Positions 37,713-45,506 of a stretch of 64,000 bases of DNA are shown one piece after another. Source of the stretch: Pseudomonas cerasi (GTDB lineage Bacteria; Pseudomonadota; Gammaproteobacteria; Pseudomonadales; Pseudomonadaceae); contig NZ_LT222319.1 in NCBI RefSeq assembly GCF_900074915.1, forward strand, positions 1,051,001 to 1,115,000. The letters run 5' to 3'. The translations under genes were made by a program, and so were the position numbers. Position 1 is the stretch's first letter; each line of letters begins with the position of its first letter. Below the pieces are notes generated by a model. That model was given only the letters and a program-made list of their open reading frames with translations, did not search any database and was not told where the DNA came from.

Positions 37713-38624
37713 ATGAGCGAGTCAGTACGTTTTGACGATAAAGTCGTGGTTGTGACCGGCGCAGGGGGTGGGCTGGGTCGGGCTCATGCGCTGCTGTTTG
37801 CGAAACATGGCGCGCGGGTGGTGGTCAATGACCTGGGCGGTTCGGCGCATGGCGAAGGTGCCAGCGCGTCTGCCGCAGATCGCGTCGTCGCCGAGATTCG
37901 CGCGGCAGGCGGCACAGCGATAGCCAATCATGATTCGGTGACCGAGGGCGGCCACATCGTGCAGCATGCGCTGGACGCATTCGGGCGCATCGATGTGCTG
38001 GTCAACAACGCGGGCATCCTGCGTGACAAGACCTTCGCCAACATGCAGGACGCCGACTGGGATCTGGTCTATCGCGTCCATGTCGAGGGTGCTTACAAAG
38101 TCACCCATGCCGCCTGGCCTTACCTTCGCGAGCAGAACTACGGACGGGTGATCTTTACGTCATCGACGTCCGGTATCTACGGCAACTTCGGGCAAGCCAA
38201 TTACGCGACGGCCAAGCTGGGGCTTTACGGGCTGACCCGCACCCTTGCGCTGGAAGGTCGCAAGAACCGCATCTTCGTCAACGCCATAGCGCCAACGGGC
38301 GGCACACGCATGACCGAGGGCCTGATCCCCGCTAATGTCTTCGAGCTGCTCAAGCCCGAACTGGTCAGCCCGCTGGTGGTGTACCTGTGCAGCGAACAAT
38401 GTCAGAGCAGTGGCGACCTGTTCGAAGTGGGCGGCGGCTGGATCGGCAAGGTCCGTTGGCAGCGCAGTCAGGGGGCCTGCTTCGACCCGCAGACAGGTTT
38501 CAGCCCGCAAGACGTTGCGCAGCAGTGGCAGGCGATTGGTGATTTCGCCAACGCAGCGCATCCTGCCGACACTGGCGAAGCGTTGAAAGAGATGATGGTC
38601 AACCTGCAGAAGTACGTTAAATAA
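37713..38624 (+). CDS. SDR oxidoreductase related to multifunctional enzyme type 2 (3-hydroxyacyl-CoA type)
   Basis: The 303-residue NAD(P)-dependent dehydrogenase has TGAGGGLGRAHALLFAKHGA (about 16-35), NNAGILRDKTFANM (about 97-110) and the catalytic Ser/Tyr/Lys set in FTSSTSGIYGNFGQANYATAKLG. The HALLFAKHGARVVVNDLGG and NAGILRDKTF stretches are typical of the dehydrogenase part of peroxisomal-type MFE-2, so the substrate is probably a 3-hydroxyacyl-CoA. GGAG 6 bases before the ATG at 37713 decides the start over 37701. Confidence 0.85.
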   Translation: MSESVRFDDKVVVVTGAGGGLGRAHALLFAKHGARVVVNDLGGSAHGEGASASAADRVVAEIRAAGGTAIANHDSVTEGGHIVQHALDAFGRIDVLVNNAGILRDKTFANMQDADWDLVYRVHVEGAYKVTHAAWPYLREQNYGRVIFTSSTSGIYGNFGQANYATAKLGLYGLTRTLALEGRKNRIFVNAIAPTGGTRMTEGLIPANVFELLKPELVSPLVVYLCSEQCQSSGDLFEVGGGWIGKVRWQRSQGACFDPQTGFSPQDVAQQWQAIGDFANAAHPADTGEALKEMMVNLQKYVK

Positions 38625-38798
38625 CCCGCCTTTGCTAGCTGACGCAAGACGAGAGTGTTTGTTGAACGCGTGCGCATCTTTAAGCAGGTTGCTTAATTGT
38701 ATATGGGAAGTTTCACTGTGTTATGTAAGAACTGTCTTTTTGCCCTGTAGGTCGAGTATGGATTTTTGCAGGTCTATTAATTAAGCATCTTCCACTCC

Positions 38799-38825
38799 GA
38801 TATGAAGTTCGAACACATTCATATC
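38799..38825. promoter_or_regulatory. Perfect 8-bp inverted repeat just upstream of a hypothetical gene
   Basis: GATATGAA (38799-38806) and TTCATATC (38818-38825) bracket 11 bases and end directly at the ribosome-binding site (CTGGAG) of the gene at 38837. It could be an operator or an mRNA hairpin controlling translation. The surrounding 212-base gap is AT-rich. Confidence 0.4.
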
Positions 38826-38836
38826 TGGAGTGACAC

Positions 38837-39394
38837 ATGGCCAAATCAATGTGGGGCGAACTTCCACCGGTAAGCGTCGCCGCACCTCCTGAACGAGTCA
38901 AGGTCAAGAAGGCTGCGGCACAGGTAACCCAGGTGCTTCAGGAGGTGGGTGAAAATTCGATTGCGCTCAATGCGCTGGCGATGGAAAAGCGCAAGATGAA
39001 GCCGCTGTTCAAGGGCTTCAATCCCGAACAGATAACCCCCAAGGATCTCAACAGAGCGGGGATGATTTTATACAAGTTCGGCATGATCGATAATCACACC
39101 GCCGAGTTGATGAGTCGCGCAGGCGATGAGTTCGACAAGAAAGGCAAACTGGTCGACCCCAGCAAGGAAATCAACGCACTGGAGTTTTTTGCCAATCGGA
39201 TCATCGATATGAAAGAGAAGGCGCTGAGCGGCGATCCATATGCCAAGGCGCTATTGCCTGATTACATCAGGACCATCCATATCATGCAGAATCTTCAGGT
39301 GTTTGCCGAGTCGGGCGACAGTTACGAGATGCGCAAGATCAAGGACATGGAAAACAAGGGGCTGATCAAAAGAACGCCGGATGCCAAGGGCTGA
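38837..39394 (+). CDS. Hypothetical protein, 185 residues
   Basis: I do not recognise this soluble, lysine-rich, mostly helical protein. It has no signal peptide, membrane segment or known motif; two regions (residues about 30-60 and 105-165) look like long helices. The ATG at 38837 follows CTGGAGTGACAC, a good site. A perfect palindrome precedes it and AT-rich DNA surrounds it. It is alone between the SDR gene and a terminator belonging to the opposite strand. Confidence 0.65.
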   Translation: MAKSMWGELPPVSVAAPPERVKVKKAAAQVTQVLQEVGENSIALNALAMEKRKMKPLFKGFNPEQITPKDLNRAGMILYKFGMIDNHTAELMSRAGDEFDKKGKLVDPSKEINALEFFANRIIDMKEKALSGDPYAKALLPDYIRTIHIMQNLQVFAESGDSYEMRKIKDMENKGLIKRTPDAKG

Positions 39395-39441
39395 GGCAGG
39401 CTGCACGATATAAACGCGGAGAGTATTAATCTGCGGGCAAT

Positions 39442-39477
39442 AAAAAAGGCCGCTGCACAGAGACCTGCACGGCGGCC
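39442..39477 (-). terminator. Rho-independent terminator of the leftward SirB1-family gene
   Basis: Read on the minus strand, GGCCGC-cgt-GCA pairs with TGC-a-GCGGCC and ends in TTTTTTA. It lies 147 bases beyond the stop codon at 39624 and would close the operon coming from the polysaccharide locus. Confidence 0.8.
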
Positions 39478-39623
39478 AAACAAAACGCAGGATCAAGGGA
39501 GCTTGCAAATCCACGTCGATTTAACGCGCGCAGGTTAACCGCCATCACGCGCCCGAAAAATCCCCGCACAGGATATGCAGCATTACCTGGCGGGTAACAA
39601 TTCGCAGCGAATGAGCAGGTTGC

Positions 39624-40427
39624 TCAATGAACGCGGTGGTTTAACGGTAAGCGGCTCAGGCGCTCGGCAAGCTGGAGTCTTTGCATCGGGTCTTCACTGA
39701 GCAATAGCGCGCGTTCCAGATCGAAACGTTCGGCCTGTGGGCATTCGAGCAACTGATAAAGGCTGGCGCGGGCCAGGTGATCGCTGCTGGTGGCCTGGCC
39801 CAGTTCGACGATGCGGTCGGCATCCTTGAGCGCCGCAAGAACATTATCGTTGATCTGGTGCAGATGCCGCAGGTTGCGCGACAACCGTTGCAGCATGCTG
39901 GTCGGGGTGGCGCGAGTCATATGCTCGGCGCGCAGTTGCATGGTCGGGCCGAACTGCCTGATCAACAGCTCGCGGCAGTCAGCGGGATAGAGCCTGCGCC
40001 CGCTGCAGGGGTCGAGCAGATGATCGGCACCCGGCACGCGCAACAGGAAGTGACCCGGGAAATTCACGCCTTCCAGGGTAATGTCCAGGCGCCGTGCGAT
40101 CTCCAGCGCAATCATTGCCAGCCCCAGTGGCTGACCTCGACGCTGCAGCACGATCTTGTGCAGAAGGGCCGAATCGGGTTTGGGAGGGTTCCAGTCATTC
40201 TGCTGAAAGCCCAGGGCGTTGAGTTGCCGTAACAGCGGTTGGGCAAGTTCAGGCGCAGGCAGGACAGGCAGCGCTGAATTTATCTGGCGCTGCAACTGGG
40301 CCATTTCGCTCATTACCTCATGCCACTCGAAATGTGCGTCATGTTCGGTCGACACCCATAACGCAGCTTCAAACACCGAGGGCGGTGTCTGTTGCAGGCA
40401 GGCCAGGCAATGCTGACGTGGCGTCAT
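39624..40427 (-). CDS. SirB1-family transglutaminase-like/TPR protein
   Basis: The 267-residue protein belongs to the SirB1 family: a transglutaminase-like region (LHKIVLQRRGQPLGLAMIALEIARRL near 90-115, GVNFPGHFLLRVPG near 120-133) followed by a helical tail. The catalytic Cys of true transglutaminases is not evident. Function is unclear; homologues lie near peptide release factor genes in other bacteria. The start MTPRQHCLACLQQ at 40427 is favoured over the longer frame to 40502. It follows the YbcH-like gene by 81 bases on the same strand. Confidence 0.75.
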   Translation of the reverse strand: MTPRQHCLACLQQTPPSVFEAALWVSTEHDAHFEWHEVMSEMAQLQRQINSALPVLPAPELAQPLLRQLNALGFQQNDWNPPKPDSALLHKIVLQRRGQPLGLAMIALEIARRLDITLEGVNFPGHFLLRVPGADHLLDPCSGRRLYPADCRELLIRQFGPTMQLRAEHMTRATPTSMLQRLSRNLRHLHQINDNVLAALKDADRIVELGQATSSDHLARASLYQLLECPQAERFDLERALLLSEDPMQRLQLAERLSRLPLNHRVH

Positions 40428-40508
40428 GGACCACTCCGTGCGGCTCGAAATCCAGTGCGAAGACTCTTTGTAGCCCTGTGCGCGAATTTCGTCCAGCGCC
40501 ACGTGTTT

Positions 40509-41381
40509 CTACTTGTTCAGGGCTTCTATCAGGTCGGGTGTCACATAGTGAGGACCGTCGAACAGGTACAGCGGATAGCCATCGAAAGCTGCAATCTGCG
40601 GTTTCAGTTCGGCCGCCGTTGCCGGGCGGAAGCCGCCGCCTACCTGCGGGCGAAAGGCTTCGACGATGATTCTGACGCGATTCTTGCCCAGCCGTTTGCG
40701 CAGGGCGTCGGCGTAGGTGCGGGCAACCGGAGCGGTGCGGGCATAGACGCCCACACCATCCTGAAAGAACACACCGATATCGTCCGGCAGCCAGGTTTTC
40801 AGCCAGTCCGCTGTGGCGGCGGGCCCGATATTGGCGCCGTCGTAGACGCTGATCCACAGTGGTCTGGGCAGTTTCGCCAGCAGTGCCGGTAACTCCTTGG
40901 CACGACTCCAGCTGGGGTCGACCTCGGCGGGGAAGTACCAGCCGGTGACATTGAGCGGCGTTTTCACCTTGGCCAGTTGCGCCGAAAGCACCGCCAGCTG
41001 CTCGATATTGTCCCGCGAGCGGGTTTCGCTGAAGTACCCGGCCAGTCCGAGGATCACTTCCTGGGCCCACGGCTCCTTACCGATCCGTGTCCAGTCCGGC
41101 AACACCGGCACACTGGTCATCGGGGTGCCCGGTATGAACGCCTGATCATCGACCGCCGTCCACTGCACGAGCAGTTGCCGTGCGCCGAGCCTGTCCCAGT
41201 TGCCGCTTATGCCTACCGTTGCGTTATCCGGTTGCCAGACGATGCCGACAACCCCCGGGCCCTTGGGCTGGATCAGCAGATACAGCTCGCTGGTGCCGAG
41301 GGCGATCGCCCCCACCAGCAGGGCGGCCACCGAGGTCTTGATCAATGTTGCCTGTCGCAGCAGTGCGGCCAGAGCCTTCAA
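40509..41381 (-). CDS. YbcH-like protein (DUF4434-type barrel, possible glycosidase) of the polysaccharide locus
   Basis: The 290-residue protein has an N-terminal hydrophobic anchor or signal (about 14-36), then a TIM-barrel-like body with NVTGWYFPAEVDPSW near 143-157, WISVYDGANIGP near 175 and DIGVFFQDGVGVY near 199-211. The pattern resembles DUF4434/PRK09936 proteins; E. coli YbcH, encoded next to nfrA and nfrB, is of this kind. Acidic residues at strand ends suggest a glycoside-hydrolase-like active site, but catalysis is unproven. It lies 31 bases after the NfrA-like gene and is the last gene of the set. Confidence 0.65.
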   Translation of the reverse strand: MKALAALLRQATLIKTSVAALLVGAIALGTSELYLLIQPKGPGVVGIVWQPDNATVGISGNWDRLGARQLLVQWTAVDDQAFIPGTPMTSVPVLPDWTRIGKEPWAQEVILGLAGYFSETRSRDNIEQLAVLSAQLAKVKTPLNVTGWYFPAEVDPSWSRAKELPALLAKLPRPLWISVYDGANIGPAATADWLKTWLPDDIGVFFQDGVGVYARTAPVARTYADALRKRLGKNRVRIIVEAFRPQVGGGFRPATAAELKPQIAAFDGYPLYLFDGPHYVTPDLIEALNK

Positions 41382-41412
41382 ACATTACTCCCTGATGGAT
41401 GACGGGCGTGGA

Positions 41413-43377
41413 TCACCACGAGAACGTCATGCGCGCGAAGACGCCTTCTGCACGGTCATCGCCAAATACCTTCTCGCGATACTGCACGGAGAAATCGACA
41501 TACGACTGCGGTGCCTTGTATTTGTCTTCACGGAACCAGTAACGCACGCCCGTACCGACACCAAGACCGCCAGCGTTACCGGATGATGTGCTGCTACGGC
41601 CGAGGCTGTCGACTTCACTGCGCATCTTTGAATCGTAGTCCACTGCGGCGACTACGTGGGGAAACACCACCAGCCGCGAGCTGATACTGTCCAGACGGAA
41701 GCTGCGCCCGACCTGCCATTCACTGTTGAAATAGTTGCGCTTGTCCTGCAGATAGCGCCCGCCTTCAGCGTACAGCTGCGAAGTCCACCAGCTCGGTACA
41801 TCGACGCGCAGGTCGGTGCCGATGCTCGAGCCGTAGCCCAGGCGCACCAGCCAGTCGCCGTCGGCGTTCGAGTTGCCCAGCGGAAAGGTACGTTCGAAGG
41901 CGCCGATCACGTTGACTGCGCTGAACGGTTTGACCCGGATACCGAGCGCGCCCTGCAAGGCGTCCGCGCCTGTGTCGGAGTCGCCTTCCTTGCTCCACAG
42001 CGTGTCAGTGACGCGTCCGTAAAGCTCGACGAAGCGCGCGTTACGGTAACCGAAGGGGCGCCAGAACACTTCGGTGCTGTTCTGCACGCTGTCATTGCTG
42101 CCGCCGGGCGCGCCGCTCAGGCCGCTGCTGGTGCTGGCACCGCGATAAGTCGTGGTGTTGGTCAGGCCCCATTCACGGGACAGATCAGACACGGCGCGTC
42201 GGGTGTCGAACACCTGTTGGGCGGGCATCTGCAGATCGCCGGTCTGCTGATAATCGAGGACGCGTTTGAAATAGGCGATGGCTTGCGCATCATCCGATGT
42301 GCGCATCGCGCTGTAGGCGGCATCCTGTACTTCGCGGGGCTTGAGACCGGACTGACGGTCGACACGCTTGAACGTATCCAGTGCACCTTGATCATCGCCC
42401 GCCTGACTGAGGAAATAGGCAATCTGCACTTCATCGCCGGGTTGCAGTTCGCCCGCATCGCGAGCTTGCTGCAGACGTTGCAGTGCTTCACTCGGCTGGC
42501 CCATGGCGGCATACAACGAGGCCTGCTCACGCAGCGGCAGGTTGCCGACCGCCATTGCCTGAGCGAAGTCCTGACGTGCACCATCCTGATCGCCCAGGCG
42601 TTGACGCATTTGTCCGCGCTGGACGAGCAGGGTGGCGTCGTTGCCATTCAGCGCCAGCGCTTCGGTGGCCGCAGAGCGCGCTTCGGCATACTGCCCTTGA
42701 GCGATCAATGCGCTGACCAGTAGCTTGCGGTAGGCCATCTGTTTGGGAAAACTGCGCACAGCCTCCCGCGCCTCGCTGACTGCGGTGTCGTTATCGCCGC
42801 GTGCCAATGCTTTATAGCCAGTGGCTGCCTTGTCGACCGCCACCTGCTCCTGAATCGCCTGCCGACGACGCGTCAGGACCTGTTGCGGCCCCAGTGCCTG
42901 TTCGGCCTCGTTGATCGCTGCCTGCGCTTCGTCCAGACGCTGCTGACGTTGCAGCGCCTCGATAAGCATCATGCGGTAATCGAGATTCTTAGGTGCCTGG
43001 GCAATGGCCTTGCGTGCATGACTGGCCGAGCCGTCGTAGTCGCGGTTGGCGTAGGCGCGCAGCGCCTGATTGCCTTCCAGGTAGCCAGGCTTGGGGCGCG
43101 CCTTGGGGAAGCGGGCCGGGTGATCGCGGCGGTATTTGTCACGTTCTGCCAGGGCAATCAGATCACGCAACTGATCGGCATCCGCACGCTGACGCAACGC
43201 TTCGCGCGCCTTGGCGATGGCCAGGTCGTAGTCCTTGCGGTTGTAGGCCATGTAGGCTTCGTTGGCGATGGCATAGGCGGGTCCGGTCAACGGCAAGGGC
43301 AGTGTTTCCGCCTGGCTGAGCGGTGCAACAAGACCCAGGCCGCTCACCAGCAGCGACAGGATGAAGGGGCGCTTCAT
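41413..43377 (-). CDS. NfrA-like TPR and outer-membrane protein
   Basis: The 654-residue precursor has a signal peptide (cleavage near LSQAETLP, about residue 24). TPR-like helical repeats follow (about 35-390, e.g. AYMAYNRKDYDLAIAKAREAL and ALARGDNDTAVSEAREAV), and then a beta-rich C-terminal domain ending in MTFSW, as expected for an outer-membrane barrel. The C-terminal part matches the phage-N4 adsorption protein A type. E. coli NfrA (about 990 residues) is longer. In the E. coli NGR system it exports the glycan and is the N4 receptor. It overlaps the synthase gene by 4 bases (ATGA). Confidence 0.8.
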   Translation of the reverse strand: MKRPFILSLLVSGLGLVAPLSQAETLPLPLTGPAYAIANEAYMAYNRKDYDLAIAKAREALRQRADADQLRDLIALAERDKYRRDHPARFPKARPKPGYLEGNQALRAYANRDYDGSASHARKAIAQAPKNLDYRMMLIEALQRQQRLDEAQAAINEAEQALGPQQVLTRRRQAIQEQVAVDKAATGYKALARGDNDTAVSEAREAVRSFPKQMAYRKLLVSALIAQGQYAEARSAATEALALNGNDATLLVQRGQMRQRLGDQDGARQDFAQAMAVGNLPLREQASLYAAMGQPSEALQRLQQARDAGELQPGDEVQIAYFLSQAGDDQGALDTFKRVDRQSGLKPREVQDAAYSAMRTSDDAQAIAYFKRVLDYQQTGDLQMPAQQVFDTRRAVSDLSREWGLTNTTTYRGASTSSGLSGAPGGSNDSVQNSTEVFWRPFGYRNARFVELYGRVTDTLWSKEGDSDTGADALQGALGIRVKPFSAVNVIGAFERTFPLGNSNADGDWLVRLGYGSSIGTDLRVDVPSWWTSQLYAEGGRYLQDKRNYFNSEWQVGRSFRLDSISSRLVVFPHVVAAVDYDSKMRSEVDSLGRSSTSSGNAGGLGVGTGVRYWFREDKYKAPQSYVDFSVQYREKVFGDDRAEGVFARMTFSW

Positions 43378-45494
43378 AGTGGCTGCTCCGTTTGATCGTC
43401 AGATCGGTAATGGTTGTGCTGACGTGCCACAGCCTGTTCGATGGTTTCTCTGGACAGCACGCCGATGTCGACCAGGTAATCGCCGATCCGGCCATGCACA
43501 TGCGGGCGGTAGCCGAGCATGGCTTTCTGGAACACTTCGCGGTCCAGCAGGCCTTGCTCGATCAGCAGATCGCCGAGCAGTGGCGCTCTGGCTGGAAGCG
43601 GCTGACCCTCGACCACCTGAAGCTGACGCAATTGCGCGACGATGTCGCTTTCACGGGCAATCAACTGCACCGGCTCGGCACCCAGTTGCTCGGTAATCTG
43701 TTGCAGACCGTCAGGCGGCAGCGGGCTGGCCACGGCAATTTCCTGGCGACCCAGCGCATTCATTTGCAACGGCACGACACGCCAGCGCAGGCAGAACTCA
43801 TCGGCCAGCACATCGTTTGTCGCACGTTTGCCGACAATGTCGAATACCCGTGGCAGGTCGTTCTGAAAAGCGATGGCCTCAGCCAGGGTTTCATCGTCGA
43901 GCCAGCCGTGGCTAAGCAAAATCCTCCCCAGCGGCAGCTGACGGGTCTGTTGTTCAGCCAGTGCGGTCTGCAGTTTTTCGTCGTTGATGGCTTGCCAGGA
44001 CAGCAGCACGCTACCCAGGCGGCGTGGCGCTACGGCAATCAGGTCGGAAGACGGAAAGTCATGCATGGTCTTGTCCCAGACCAGCTTGCGGTTGAGCACC
44101 TTGCCCACCAGAAACATCCGCCAGGCGCGCGCTGCAGCCATGAAGTTGACGAAGTTGCCGACCACCATGCGCGGTATCGACAGCAAACCGTGCTGCCAGC
44201 CGTAAAGCACGGTAGTGAAGTAGCAGCGGTGCAGGATCCGCCACAGCAACGCGATGCCGTTGGCCACCAGCAGGTACTGAATCAGACCTGTGGTTTCAAA
44301 CGGGGTCGGAAAGCTGGTGTTCCACAGTCCGCTGGAGCGCAGCACAATCAACGCCAGCAATTGAATGAGGATAAAGTAAGCGAGGATGCTGACGAACGAT
44401 GTCACCACGCCCTTACGATCCCGAAACAGCAGGTAACGGTTGGCCAACGAGCCAGTCCAGCCCATTTGCTCCCAGCCTTGCAAGCCGATACCCAACGTCC
44501 AGCGCGCCTTTTGGCGAAAGGCGGTGCGGAAGGTGTCAGGGAAGAATTCGCGCACGCACAGCGGCATTTCCAGCGTCGACTCATAAGGCTTGCGGAACCA
44601 GGACTTGCGCAGCACCCGAAATTGCACCGGGAAACGTACGAAGATCGCCTGCATGCCGTACTTAGCCAATCGCGCGCCGACGTCGTAGTCCTCGGTCAGG
44701 CTTTCGGTATTGAACGGCTGGTTCTGGTTTTCATCCGCCAGCACCATCAGTGCACGCCGCGAGAAGCAGGTGCCGACGCCAGCCGAAGGCACGGTGTCAG
44801 TCATGCTTTCGCGTACCACCAGATCCTTGCCGTGCCATTCGGCAAACTCGTCCATGTAGGTGCCGGCCACCCATTCGTACCAATTGCGTTCCAGCGACAC
44901 GACCGGCAACTGGATCATGTCCTTGCGCGGCAGCAGGTAATTGAACAGGCGCAATTCAAGCGGGTGCAGCACGTCTTCGCTGTCGTGCAGGATGGTCCCG
45001 GCGAACTGTACGGCGTGAGTCTTTTCGTACAGAAAAATCGCCTGGATCACCCAGTTCAGGCAGTCGGCCTTGCAGGTGGGGCCGGCGTGCGGCACCTCCA
45101 CGCGGTGCAACTGCTTGTAGCGGCGACGCATCCGCTCCACTTCATCGATGGTGCGCTGGTCGTTGATGTAGGTGCCGACGAACACCACGTAGTTCTGATA
45201 GTCGAGCGTCGACACCATGTTTTCGATCATCGGCGCTATGACGTCGTATTCCAGCCAGGCCGGGACCATGATTGCCAGCGGCTGCTCGTCGCGGGCAATC
45301 AACTGCTCGGCAGTCAGTGGCCGGTAGCGACGTTCGGCGGTGAACTTGCGGTACAGCCGCCGCGACCAGTACCAGATATCGATGAACAGGTCATCGATAC
45401 TCGATACCAGAATGATCAGCCCGACAACGATCGTCGCGACTTCCAGCACGCTGTAGTAATGGGCCAGCCAGTAAGGCCAATAGAGCGACGTCAT
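43374..45494 (-). CDS. NfrB-like GT2 polysaccharide synthase with MshEN c-di-GMP modules
   Basis: The 706-residue inner-membrane protein has an N-terminal helix (about 17-44), a GT2 catalytic domain with D171-S-E-D174, T267-E-D and Q328-K-A-R-W332, and two or more helices (about 365-425). The motif set is that of processive beta-glycosyltransferases. Residues 492-544 form a textbook MshEN repeat (two 24-residue RLGxxL...ALxxQ blocks, 5-residue spacer), a c-di-GMP-binding module; 639-692 is a second, more degenerate one with a 6-residue spacer. E. coli NfrB has the same plan. The donor is probably UDP-ManNAc, given the adjacent wecB. Confidence 0.85.
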   Translation of the reverse strand: MTSLYWPYWLAHYYSVLEVATIVVGLIILVSSIDDLFIDIWYWSRRLYRKFTAERRYRPLTAEQLIARDEQPLAIMVPAWLEYDVIAPMIENMVSTLDYQNYVVFVGTYINDQRTIDEVERMRRRYKQLHRVEVPHAGPTCKADCLNWVIQAIFLYEKTHAVQFAGTILHDSEDVLHPLELRLFNYLLPRKDMIQLPVVSLERNWYEWVAGTYMDEFAEWHGKDLVVRESMTDTVPSAGVGTCFSRRALMVLADENQNQPFNTESLTEDYDVGARLAKYGMQAIFVRFPVQFRVLRKSWFRKPYESTLEMPLCVREFFPDTFRTAFRQKARWTLGIGLQGWEQMGWTGSLANRYLLFRDRKGVVTSFVSILAYFILIQLLALIVLRSSGLWNTSFPTPFETTGLIQYLLVANGIALLWRILHRCYFTTVLYGWQHGLLSIPRMVVGNFVNFMAAARAWRMFLVGKVLNRKLVWDKTMHDFPSSDLIAVAPRRLGSVLLSWQAINDEKLQTALAEQQTRQLPLGRILLSHGWLDDETLAEAIAFQNDLPRVFDIVGKRATNDVLADEFCLRWRVVPLQMNALGRQEIAVASPLPPDGLQQITEQLGAEPVQLIARESDIVAQLRQLQVVEGQPLPARAPLLGDLLIEQGLLDREVFQKAMLGYRPHVHGRIGDYLVDIGVLSRETIEQAVARQHNHYRSDDQTEQPL

Positions 45495-45506
45495 TGCGGC
45501 GGCCTG

